Shown: piece after piece, positions 27,477-35,382 of the stretch | Numbering within the stretch: the first letter of the stretch is position 1 | How the letters are laid out: each line of letters begins with the position of its first letter | Source of the DNA: DASSJT01 sp963715025 | GTDB lineage: Bacteria; Actinomycetota; Actinomycetes; Actinomycetales; Dermatophilaceae | Direction: 5' to 3' | Assembly: GCA_963715025.1 (NCBI GenBank) | Contig: CAVQQQ010000003.1 | Location: 186,001-250,000, forward strand | Length of the DNA stretch: 64,000 bases | The notes under the pieces: model-generated | The model's database searches: none | Seen by the model: only the letters and a program-made list of their open reading frames with translations | What the model was told of the DNA's origin: nothing | Program-made: the position numbers and the translations under genes

Positions 27477-29486
27477 CTATACCTCCACCCGGACGACGCG
27501 GCGCATCCAGAAGATGCCGATCACCATCAACACGAGACCTCCGATCGACATGAACCAACCGAGCGGTGTGGTCCAGAGGAGCTGGATGTAGCCGTAGTTG
27601 ACCTTGAGCAGGTACAAGAACAGGAAGAGCGGAAGGGCGATCAGGATGTAGGCGGACAGCCGCCCCTCCGCGGACAAGGCCTTGACGTGACGGCGCAGCC
27701 CTTCCCGCTCCCGCAGCGTGGCCGCCGTGGTCCGGAGCGTTTCAGCGAGGTTGCCGCCCACCTGCCGCTGGATCCGGATCGCCATCGCGGTCCACTCCAT
27801 GTTCAGGCTGTTCATCCTTCCACCGACGTGTTCCAGGGCGTCGGCGACGTCCGCACCGATGCGCGCCTCCGCCAGAGCACGCGACAGCTCCTTTGCTGTG
27901 GGCTGAGGTGCGTCCTTGGCCACGGCATCGAGGGCTTGCTGGAGGCTGAAGCCGGTCGACAGGCTCGTAGCGGTCAAGAGCAGCGAGTCGGGAAGCTGTG
28001 CTTCGAACTTGTTCGCGCGACGGCGCGCGAGGTACCGAAGGACGAGGGATGGGCCGATCAGCCCGATCACGATGCCCAGAATGACCCCGACCAGACGCGC
28101 CGGCCCGCCGAGCAGGAAGTAGCCAAGCACTGGGACCACGATCACCGCGACGACGCGAAGGACGAGCCACTCTCCCGCGCGCCATGGCAGATCCGCCCGC
28201 TCCAGGAGGGCCATTGTCTTGGTGGTCGACTCCCGGCCCTCCATCACCCGATCGCCCAGGTTGACGAGACCGGTGGCGATCGCGCTGGGACGCACCGGAG
28301 CCTTCTCCGACGGCCGCCGATGGACCCCAGGCCCGATGTACTGCTCGATGGCCTCAACCCGCTGGCTGCGCTGCGAGCGGATGTAGGGCGATAGCAGCGC
28401 CGCAACGAGTCCGACCAGACCGAGGAAGACCGCCACCAGGCCGAGCACCAGCTCAAGTGCCGTAGAACCTGACCGGGTTCCACCGACGGAGGGGGAGATC
28501 GCGGTCGATGTGGGCTGGGGTGTGGACCCGCTGGGCGCTCCCCCGAGGTCGACTGTCGACTCGGCCCGGAACGCCGCATCGTTGGCCTTGCCCGTGACCA
28601 CGAAGGTGTGGTTTCCAGTGAGGTGCGACGGCGTCCTGATCGTCCACGCAACCTGCGAGTCGATGGCCTTCGCCGCCGCCTGGAACGCCTTCGACACGGC
28701 GTTGCCGTTGGTCGCAGCAGCAACCGTCCCGCCACCGGCAGACGCAAACCGCTTGAGCGCCGTGGTGTCGGTGTCGACCGTCTTGAAGCCGATCACCTCG
28801 GCGTGCACACCGGACGCACGCAGCGATGAGACCGCGCTTGCCTCCTTGGCCTTGCTGACGGTGTCATGCCCGTCGGTGAGCAGGACCATGCTGCGATCAC
28901 CAGTCTTGCCCAGACCCTTGACCGCAGCCACCACGGCGTCGTTGAGGGCCGTCTCGCCGTCGGACACCAGCGCGTTCACCGCCTTCTGCACCGCGCGGCG
29001 ATTGCTGGTGGGTGCGACGTCCACGCCCGCGGTATTGGCGAACGACACCATGCCTACCTTGACGTCCGGCGGAGCGCTGCGCAGGAAGTCGGCGACCGCC
29101 GAGCGCACGATCGCCATGCCCTCCTCGCCCATCGAGCCGCTGGTGTCGATCACCAGCATGGTGCTGCGCTGCCGCTCGGCAGGCGGCTGGACGTCAACGG
29201 CATACCGCTTGCCGTCGACCTCGACTCTGAGGGTCGATGTGTCCACCTTGGCCGAGGACTGACCGGCTCGTACGGTCAACACGCCGCTCACCGAGCCATC
29301 TCCCGCCTGGATGCCGCTCAGGGAGGCAGGGCGCAGTTGGACCGCGGGCTGGGCGGTGGTCGTGGCTGAAGTCGTGGGGGGAGTTGGGGTGACAGTTGCC
29401 GCGGACGCGGCGGATTCGAGCCCGAGCACGCCAGCGGCCGAGAGCAGCGCCAGCCACAGGCCAGCCTTGCGCGAGATCACGGTCAC
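27477..29486 (-). CDS. tadB: von Willebrand factor A domain - TadB fusion protein
   Basis: 669 residues. A signal peptide (LWLALLSAAGVLGLESAASA) places the N-terminus outside. A von Willebrand A domain follows at about 107-290 with a complete-looking MIDAS DTSGSMG (114-120), a Thr in GETALNDAV and LTDGHD. A membrane helix (about 345-370) leads to the TadB part with more helices and the T2SSF domain: FEAQLPDSLLLTATSLSTGFSLQQAL and TAMAIRIQRQVGGNLAETLR. So an exported, metal-dependent adhesion-like domain is covalently joined to the pilus platform. Standard TadB is about 300 residues and lacks this. The gene overlaps cpaF by four bases and precedes tadC by two. Confidence 0.9.
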   Translation of the reverse strand: MTVISRKAGLWLALLSAAGVLGLESAASAATVTPTPPTTSATTTAQPAVQLRPASLSGIQAGDGSVSGVLTVRAGQSSAKVDTSTLRVEVDGKRYAVDVQPPAERQRSTMLVIDTSGSMGEEGMAIVRSAVADFLRSAPPDVKVGMVSFANTAGVDVAPTSNRRAVQKAVNALVSDGETALNDAVVAAVKGLGKTGDRSMVLLTDGHDTVSKAKEASAVSSLRASGVHAEVIGFKTVDTDTTALKRFASAGGGTVAAATNGNAVSKAFQAAAKAIDSQVAWTIRTPSHLTGNHTFVVTGKANDAAFRAESTVDLGGAPSGSTPQPTSTAISPSVGGTRSGSTALELVLGLVAVFLGLVGLVAALLSPYIRSQRSQRVEAIEQYIGPGVHRRPSEKAPVRPSAIATGLVNLGDRVMEGRESTTKTMALLERADLPWRAGEWLVLRVVAVIVVPVLGYFLLGGPARLVGVILGIVIGLIGPSLVLRYLARRRANKFEAQLPDSLLLTATSLSTGFSLQQALDAVAKDAPQPTAKELSRALAEARIGADVADALEHVGGRMNSLNMEWTAMAIRIQRQVGGNLAETLRTTAATLREREGLRRHVKALSAEGRLSAYILIALPLFLFLYLLKVNYGYIQLLWTTPLGWFMSIGGLVLMVIGIFWMRRVVRVEV

Positions 29487-30856
29487 AGCCCCCGGATGAA
29501 GAGCGACTGGGAAAACTCCACTCCGTGGTCGGCGAGGTCCTGGGTGAACTTCGGGCGCAGACCGGTGCTGACCAGGTGGCCCCGGAACCGCCCGCGCTCA
29601 TCGCGCCCGGCGCTGTAGTCGAACGTGAAGAGGTCCTGCAGGGTGATCACATCGGTCTCCATGCCCGCGACCTCGGTGATCGCGACGATCCGGCGGGAGC
29701 CGTCTTTGAGGCGGGCCTGCTGGATGATCAGGTCGACGGCACCAGCCACCTGCTCTCGGATCGCCCTGACCGGCAGGTCGACGCCGGCCATCAGCACCAT
29801 GGTCTCCAAGCGGGAGAGACTGTCGCGGGGGCTGTTGGCGTGGATTGTGGTGATCGATCCGTCGTGACCGGTGTTCATTGCCTGCAGCATGTCGAGAGCC
29901 GCGCCGTCGCGGACCTCGCCGACAACGATGCGGTCGGGGCGCATGCGGAGGGCGTTCTTGACCAAGTCGCGGATGGCTATCTCGCCACGCCCTTCGATGT
30001 TGGACGGGCGTGCCTCCAAGCGCAGGACGTGCTCCTGGTTGAGCTGGAGCTCCGCGGCGTCCTCGATCGTGACGATGCGCTCGTCCGACGGCAGGAAGGA
30101 ACTGATGACGTTCAGCGTGGTGGTCTTGCCGGAGCCGGTTCCGCCCGAGATGACGATATTGCGTCGGCCCTGAACGCATGCCCACAGGAAATCACGCACC
30201 GCCTGGTTCATGGTCCCGAAGGCGATGAGGTCGCGATCGGTGAAGGGGTCTGCCGAGAACTTGCGGATCGTCAGCAGCGAGCCGTCGAGCGCGATCGGTG
30301 AGATCACGGCGTTCACACGGGATCCGTCGGGGAGGCGGGCGTCGACCATCGGGCTTGCCTCGTCGATGCGACGACCGACCCGCCCCACGATCTTGTCGAT
30401 CGTGCGGCGAAGGTGCTGATCGCTCGTGAAGCGCGCGTCGACCGGGTAGATCTTGCCGGCCCGCTCGATGTAGATCTGCGACGGCCCGTTGACCATGATC
30501 TCGGTGACCTCGGCGTCGCGGAGCAGGGGCTCGAGCGGCCCATGCCCCAGGATCTCGTCGGCGACCTCCTGCGCGATGCGGGTGCGGTCGGCGTGCGACA
30601 GCGGGGTCTGCTCGCCGTCGATGACCTCCTGCAGCGTGTGCCGGACGCGCGTGGCGAGCTCCGACTCCTCCAGGTGGGGGTCGTACAGCTTCGGGCCCAG
30701 GGACTCGAGGAGCGCCTGGTGCACGCTGGCCTTGACGCCGGCGTACGGGTCCCGTGCCGCCTGGCGCGCATTCTGCCTGGGTGAGGTGGGAGCGGTCTGC
30801 GTCAGCGCAGGCTGCTGGGCCTGGCGCAGGCTGTCAAGTCGATCGGCGAGACTCAT
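29483..30856 (-). CDS. tadA: TadA/CpaF pilus assembly ATPase
   Basis: 457 residues. After a helical N-terminal region, the secretion ATPase core shows Walker A GGTGSGKTT near residue 240, the Asp box ERIVTIEDAAELQ, Walker B ALRMRPDRIVVGEVRDGAALDML, and the His box GHDGSITTIHANS. A signature EVTEIMVNGPSQIYIERAGK precedes the core. It powers Flp pilin assembly. It lies in one run with cpaE and tadB with four-base overlaps on both sides. Confidence 0.96.
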   Translation of the reverse strand: MSLADRLDSLRQAQQPALTQTAPTSPRQNARQAARDPYAGVKASVHQALLESLGPKLYDPHLEESELATRVRHTLQEVIDGEQTPLSHADRTRIAQEVADEILGHGPLEPLLRDAEVTEIMVNGPSQIYIERAGKIYPVDARFTSDQHLRRTIDKIVGRVGRRIDEASPMVDARLPDGSRVNAVISPIALDGSLLTIRKFSADPFTDRDLIAFGTMNQAVRDFLWACVQGRRNIVISGGTGSGKTTTLNVISSFLPSDERIVTIEDAAELQLNQEHVLRLEARPSNIEGRGEIAIRDLVKNALRMRPDRIVVGEVRDGAALDMLQAMNTGHDGSITTIHANSPRDSLSRLETMVLMAGVDLPVRAIREQVAGAVDLIIQQARLKDGSRRIVAITEVAGMETDVITLQDLFTFDYSAGRDERGRFRGHLVSTGLRPKFTQDLADHGVEFSQSLFIRGL

Positions 30857-32034
30857 CGCCGCCCCCTCAAGAGTCCCAGACCGCGACGGCGGTGGTCGTC
30901 ATCGTTCGAGTTGTCGTGATCGACGAGCGGACGGATGTGGTCGTCCGCGAGATTCCGCAGCGCCACGGAGACCGGGTGGCGGGGCTCCTCGATCACGATC
31001 GGGACACCCCGGTTGATCGAGGCCGGGACGTCCGCACTGCTGGGAACGGTCGACGTGATGTCCTGCCTGATCGCGGACACGACATCTTCGGCCCGCAGCC
31101 CCACCTTCGCATCCGACCGGTTGAGGACGATGAGTCGTCGCTCCGCGGGCGTGCCGAGCAGGTCCAGGGTCTCCATGGTGAGCCGGAGGTTCTTCACGGC
31201 AGGAATGTCCAGCGTGGCGATGAGGAGCATGAGGTCGCTGACATCGAAGGCGGCCAGCACCTGTTCGGTGAAGGCAGGTGGCGTGTCCACCAAGATGACG
31301 TCGTAGAACCGGCGGGCCACCCGAAGTACTTCCGTGATCGAGTGCCCCGGGATGCGGTCCGCGTCGCTGGGTTCTGTGGGGGCGCAGATCGTGTCCAGGC
31401 CACTGATGTCGTGCCGGGTGACAATGGACTTGAGCCCCTGCTCGTCGAGGTGCCCGCTCATCGCGACGACGTTCATCATGGTGCTCTTGGGCAAGAGCTG
31501 GAGACAGATAGCCACGTCGCCGAACGCCAGGTCGAGGTCGACCAGCAGTACCTTGAGGTTCGACATCGCCATGTGCGCACCGAGGTTCGTGGCGAAGGTC
31601 GTCTTGCCGACACCACCCTTGGCGGAGAAGACCGTCACGACCTTCCCCTCCGAACCGCCACCCACACCGATGTGTCCGGCCATCCGGGCGGTCAGCTCCC
31701 GGCTGCGGCGGACAGAGTCGGCGAGCGTGGTCATGTCGTCGGCGGCGACCACCTCTCGCACACCGCTCCGCAGGGCTTGTGCGAGGGAGGTCACTTCCAG
31801 CCGGTGTCGAATCAAGACGACGCCGAGCTCAGGGCGGTCGAGCCTCACACTCTCGGCGAGATCACAGGCCAAGTCCAGAGCCACGTCGGGACCGATCACC
31901 ACCAGGTCCAGCGACTGGTGCTCTTGAAGGGCCCGGCCCACCATGGCCGGGGTCTCCAGCAGCCGAATGTCCCCGCCCAGGGCCAAGCGATACCGCTCGA
32001 CCGCTGTCGGATCGGCATCCCACAGAATCGTCAT
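30853..32034 (-). CDS. tadZ: CpaE/TadZ pilus localisation ATPase
   Basis: 393 residues. A receiver-like N-terminal domain (about 1-120) is followed by a MinD-type ATPase: VFSAKGGVGKTTFATNLG carries the deviant Walker A near 137-145, VLLVDLDLAFGD follows, and YDVILVDTPPAF is the Walker B. The conserved Lys residues are present, unlike the orphan paralogue at 5613-7028. TadZ places the pilus machine at a cell site. Four-base overlap with cpaB upstream and tadA downstream. Confidence 0.93.
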   Translation of the reverse strand: MTILWDADPTAVERYRLALGGDIRLLETPAMVGRALQEHQSLDLVVIGPDVALDLACDLAESVRLDRPELGVVLIRHRLEVTSLAQALRSGVREVVAADDMTTLADSVRRSRELTARMAGHIGVGGGSEGKVVTVFSAKGGVGKTTFATNLGAHMAMSNLKVLLVDLDLAFGDVAICLQLLPKSTMMNVVAMSGHLDEQGLKSIVTRHDISGLDTICAPTEPSDADRIPGHSITEVLRVARRFYDVILVDTPPAFTEQVLAAFDVSDLMLLIATLDIPAVKNLRLTMETLDLLGTPAERRLIVLNRSDAKVGLRAEDVVSAIRQDITSTVPSSADVPASINRGVPIVIEEPRHPVSVALRNLADDHIRPLVDHDNSNDDDHRRRGLGLLRGRR

Positions 32035-32831
32035 CGGCCCACACCCGAGAGGTCGAACAGGTTGAGGTCGTCGACGGGCTTGACCCCGTCCATCTTGACG
32101 TCGGAGCCGCGCAGACCGGCATACAGGGTGCCCGTGTTGATGCCGTGTACGAGCTTGGCTGCGTCCTGGGGGGACACCGCCACCGTCACGAGGAAACTGG
32201 GCGTTCCCTGCTGCTGGGAGTTCTGGTCGTTGCCGTTGGCGGTTGGGGTGGACCCCGGGTTCAGCGCGGTCTGGCCCATGGCAATCACTAGCACGTCGGG
32301 CAGGAGAATCGAGGTGCCCTTGACATCAGCCTGATTGAGCTGCTTCGCCTTGTTGCTGTCGCCAAGAGCCTTGATCTTGTAGCTGTCGAAGATGACGAGG
32401 TGCGTCCCGGGTGTGACGAACGTGCCGACCCGAGCCGGATCCGAGAGCTGGACCGAAACGGCGACCATGCCTCCCGGCACCTCGATCGCCTTCCTGCCAA
32501 TGGGTGTTGTCCCGAAACGAGACTCCTGCACGTACTCTCCGGGCGGGATGTCGCTGACCGCAACCAGGCGCGAGTTCTCGTCAGTCACTGCCGTCAGGGC
32601 GCCAACGGGGAGGCCCTTTGCCGCGACCGTCGTCTCCTTCAGGAGTCCGGTTCGAACGGCGTCCTTGAGCGTCGTGCCGGACGGTAGGACAGCCGTCGTG
32701 ACAAATACGGTCTTGGGCTGCTGTCCTGCGACCGCTCGCGCGTCGGCGCGATTGGCATAGAGCAGCACAGAGACCACGCCCAGAAGCGCGATCAGTGTGG
32801 CGGCCAAGATGGCGAGTGAACGACGTCCCAT
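32031..32831 (-). CDS. cpaB: CpaB/RcpC Flp pilus assembly protein
   Basis: 266 residues. N-terminal anchor (SLAILAATLIALLGVVSVLLYANR), then an SAF domain: VFVTTAVLPSGTTLKDAVRTGLL, LVAVSDIPPGEYV, and a strand-rich region with VPGGMVAVSVQL and TPGTHLVIFDSYK. The C-terminus SVQ-like part carries a disordered NQ-rich loop (NGNDQNSQQQG). Expected outside the membrane as part of the channel. The stop overlaps the TadZ start by four bases. Confidence 0.92.
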   Translation of the reverse strand: MGRRSLAILAATLIALLGVVSVLLYANRADARAVAGQQPKTVFVTTAVLPSGTTLKDAVRTGLLKETTVAAKGLPVGALTAVTDENSRLVAVSDIPPGEYVQESRFGTTPIGRKAIEVPGGMVAVSVQLSDPARVGTFVTPGTHLVIFDSYKIKALGDSNKAKQLNQADVKGTSILLPDVLVIAMGQTALNPGSTPTANGNDQNSQQQGTPSFLVTVAVSPQDAAKLVHGINTGTLYAGLRGSDVKMDGVKPVDDLNLFDLSGVGR

Positions 32832-32848
32832 GATGAGTTACTGCTCCC

Positions 32849-34183
32849 TTAACCAGCCGGAAGGATGGTGATCGATCCGAAGTCGTTGGCACCGCCGGAC
32901 GGTCCGGAGATGCTGGTGGCGCTGAGCGAGTCAGAGACGAACCACCCTGAAATGCAGGAGTTGCCGCCTGAACACGGCACCTGACCGCTCACCAGGCTCG
33001 CGCGCTGGTTGGGGATACCTCCCGCAGTCGTGATGTGGTATCCGCTCAGGTAGAAGGCCGCGTAGCCCTGGCGGTGGAACCATGCATTGCTGCCGTTGCC
33101 CTGCGAGCAGTCGCCGATGGGCGGCTCGCTGCTGGGCTGGGCGTCAGCGGTGCAGTTGAAGATGGGGAGGCTCACCACGGTTCCAACGCGAGCATTGAGA
33201 TCGCAGGCCGTGCTGTTACCTGGGTCGGTGTGCATCCAGTGGAACGGGTAGTCCACCAGCTTGCAGGGGTCTCCCGCCACCGTCTCCAGCACACCGAAAC
33301 CTCCGGGAAGAGGGTGGCCCTGCCAGTCTGGGCAGGGGCTGGGAGGGATCTGGTTACCGCCGCCGTTGCCTGGGCTGGACGGGTTCTGAAGCATCAGGAT
33401 CGCTTCGGCGCCGGGAGTGACGGTCGGAGGCGCCGAGGCAGCCGGTGGCCACGCTGGCTCGCCCGCACCTCCGTAGCCGTAGTCCGGAGAGCCACCGTTG
33501 TAAACCGGGCCCGGGTAGTAGGACCCACTGCCGCCCCCGTTGTTCCCGTTGGTGGAGCGCATCCATTCACAGCCCGACAGGGTGATGGGCAGATCCCCGC
33601 CCGAGCCAGGCGTGCCGAAGGCGGCTCGAGAGCACGCGCGCACCACGGTGTCGGTCAGGCCACCCGGCATCGCCCGAGCCAGCCACGTGGGCAGCAGGTG
33701 CGTACCCGAGGGCGCCTTTGTCTCGGTGTGCGCTTCGACATAGGGGACTGTGGGGTTGGTACTGAGCCAATCCGGAAGGTCAGGGCAGTCCGCGAGGTCA
33801 CCCGTGGTGGCGTTGCACGCCGGAAGGGTCGCAATACCGCGACCACATTGGCCGTTGGGATAGGCAACGGTAGGTTGATACCCGTTGGCCGTGTCCGAGG
33901 CGTTCGAGTCGTTCAGTGCCGAAATCGTCGGGTCCGTGTCCGTGCACGCGGTCTTAGCACAGGTCTGGGCCAACGCCAGCGCCGAAGCGTCAGCCCCGTT
34001 CTGCAGCTGCCGCCGCTCCCACATCATGCTGCCGACGTCGATGCTGATCGCCCCGAAGCCAATCACGACGCCAGATGCCAGGAGGATCCCGACGATCGAG
34101 GCCACTGCGCCACTTTCCCCTGATCGCGGCTGGAGCAGCTGCCGGCAGCGGACCATGACGCCTGAGTGCCTCAGCCTGTGCAT
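32849..34183 (-). CDS. TadG-like pilus/secretion protein
   Basis: 444 residues from ATG 34183. The N-terminal helix SGAVASIVGILLASGVVIGFGAISIDVGSMMWERRQLQNGADASALALAQ is the TadE/TadG-type signature (only the pattern is meant here), anchoring a long exported region that is Gly/Pro/Ser-rich with pairs of Cys (CAKTAC, CGRGIATLPAC, CDLNARVG, CSQGNGS). TadG-like proteins are minor pilus components or adhesins. The start overlaps the tadE stop by 13 bases; ATG 34156 is an alternative. Low-complexity segments suggest a variable surface part. Confidence 0.85.
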   Translation of the reverse strand: MHRLRHSGVMVRCRQLLQPRSGESGAVASIVGILLASGVVIGFGAISIDVGSMMWERRQLQNGADASALALAQTCAKTACTDTDPTISALNDSNASDTANGYQPTVAYPNGQCGRGIATLPACNATTGDLADCPDLPDWLSTNPTVPYVEAHTETKAPSGTHLLPTWLARAMPGGLTDTVVRACSRAAFGTPGSGGDLPITLSGCEWMRSTNGNNGGGSGSYYPGPVYNGGSPDYGYGGAGEPAWPPAASAPPTVTPGAEAILMLQNPSSPGNGGGNQIPPSPCPDWQGHPLPGGFGVLETVAGDPCKLVDYPFHWMHTDPGNSTACDLNARVGTVVSLPIFNCTADAQPSSEPPIGDCSQGNGSNAWFHRQGYAAFYLSGYHITTAGGIPNQRASLVSGQVPCSGGNSCISGWFVSDSLSATSISGPSGGANDFGSITILPAG

Positions 34184-34587
34184 CGCATACTCGCCTTCGA
34201 CTGAAGGGTGGGGGTGGGGATCGTTGCTCCGAACAACGTGCTGATGTCGCCCAAGAACATCCACTGGAAGCCAGTCGCCTGGACCGTGACCGACGCCGCC
34301 GGGGGGGTGGAAGGCGGCGCCGGGATCGAGGACGGACACGCTGTGAACAGCGGCGTAGTGACCCCGGTGATGTCTATGGCCGCGGTCGTCACCCGGTTCT
34401 GCATCTGGGTTGTCGTGTAGTTGAGGGCCAGCATCCGCGCGCCCTCGCGAGCGGCATTCGAAACGACGATCTGGTAATAGAAGGCTCGACCGAGGTCGGT
34501 GAGTCCGGCGATCACCAGCAGCAGCATGGGCAGCACAATGGCCATCTCGACCGCGGCCGCGCCGCGGTCACGTTGCCTTGTCGCCAC
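34171..34587 (-). CDS. tadE: TadE-like pseudopilin
   Basis: 138 residues. The classic TadE N-terminus is present: RGAAAVEMAIVLPMLLLVIAGL, with a possible prepilin cleavage after RG and Glu at +5, followed by LGRAFYYQIVVSNAAREGARML. The exported part ends in a short CTG tail. TadE is a minor pilin needed for Flp pilus assembly. GTG 34587 has GGGGCAGGA upstream. A strong hairpin separates it from the Flp pilin genes. Confidence 0.93.
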   Translation of the reverse strand: MATRQRDRGAAAVEMAIVLPMLLLVIAGLTDLGRAFYYQIVVSNAAREGARMLALNYTTTQMQNRVTTAAIDITGVTTPLFTACPSSIPAPPSTPPAASVTVQATGFQWMFLGDISTLFGATIPTPTLQSKASMRCTG

Positions 34588-34712
34588 GCGTCCTGCCCCT
34601 TGCTGCTGTTGTCGACGAGAATGCTACGGACAAACGCCCGCGCCAGAAGCGCCTTCTCAAAACTGTGACCATCGTCGTGTCGGCCTCGCTGTGCCTCAGG
34701 CGTGAAGTCGTC

Positions 34713-34742
34713 GGCGGCCGCCCCTGCTCAGGGGCGGCCGCC
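34713..34742 (-). terminator. Strong hairpin between flp pilin genes and tadE
   Basis: GGCGGCCGCCCCTG (34713-34726) pairs perfectly over 14 bases with CAGGGGCGGCCGCC (34729-34742). It lies 33 bases after the stop of the second pilin gene. Its position lets the pilin transcripts end here while some read-through reaches tadE and the machinery genes, which would give more pilin than apparatus. Confidence 0.75.
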
Positions 34743-34774
34743 GCCAACGCTCGAGCGCTGCGATCGCCAACTAC

Positions 34775-34939
34775 TCAGATCGCGGCTGCAACGCTTGAGA
34801 AGAGGGTGCTCAGGTTTGTACCGAGAGTGGTGACCGCGATGATGATCACCAACGCGATGAGGAAGACCATGAGACCGTACTCAACGGCTGTGGCTCCCCG
34901 CTCGCGGTGCTGAAGTCGTTTCACAACGCGGTTCAGCAT
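34775..34939 (-). CDS. flp: Flp/Fap-type pilin (copy 1, downstream)
   Basis: 54 residues. The Flp pilin block is RERGATAVEYGLMVFLIALV: cleavage by a prepilin peptidase is expected after the Gly, leaving ATAVEYGL with the conserved Glu-Tyr at mature positions 5-6. The hydrophobic helix follows, then TTLGTNLSTLFSSVAAAI. It closely resembles copy 2 immediately upstream (about 80 percent alike by eye), so it is a recent tandem duplicate. Forms the pilus fibre. Confidence 0.95.
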   Translation of the reverse strand: MLNRVVKRLQHRERGATAVEYGLMVFLIALVIIIAVTTLGTNLSTLFSSVAAAI

Positions 34940-34995
34940 GGCAGTTGCCCTCCTGTGGCTCGCCGGTGCGCCGGCCAGGCGCCCATCGGATGTGA

Positions 34996-35166
34996 TCAGA
35001 GCTTGCTTGCAACGCTGGAGAACAGCGTGCTGAGGTTCGTACCGATGGCCGTCACGGCGATGATGATGACAATGGCGATCAAGGCGACCATCAGGCCGTA
35101 CTCCACCGCGGTGGCGCCGCGCTCCTCGGAGCGGCGGGCCTGAAACTTGGCAATTGCCTTGAGCAT
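34996..35166 (-). CDS. flp: Flp/Fap-type pilin (copy 2, upstream)
   Basis: 56 residues from ATG 35166 with GGAAGGGG seven bases upstream; a longer frame to 35295 is not supported. N-terminal SEERGATAVEYGLMVALIAI carries the prepilin site RG/ATAVEY and the hydrophobic core helix; the end is AIGTNLSTLFSSVASKL. As the first gene of the tad locus it should be the major pilin. Only 56 bases separate it from copy 1. Confidence 0.95.
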   Translation of the reverse strand: MLKAIAKFQARRSEERGATAVEYGLMVALIAIVIIIAVTAIGTNLSTLFSSVASKL

Positions 35167-35288
35167 GGTGTCCCCTTCCAGGACTCGGATGTACGCAGCC
35201 TCTTGCCGCGATCGCAGAGAATCATCCCTCGCGGGAGTCGATGGGGGGATCAGCCGCACCGACACCATCCCCTGTCCTTTTGGCCAGC

Positions 35289-35316
35289 GGCACATCGTCC
35301 GTTCGGCTGATGTGCC
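35289..35316. promoter_or_regulatory. Inverted repeat in the divergent region upstream of the pilin genes
   Basis: GGCACATC (35289-35296) and GATGTGCC (35309-35316) form a perfect 8-base inverted repeat with a 12-base spacer, so the half-sites are 20 bases apart centre to centre (about two turns). It lies between the flp promoter region and the divergent membrane protein gene, which fits a dimeric regulator site. A hairpin reading is also possible. Confidence 0.5.
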
Positions 35317-35382
35317 ACGTGGGGTGTCACCGCTGCCTCATGCGTGACTACCGTCAAGGCCGACACGGCGCGAGGGGAGTGC

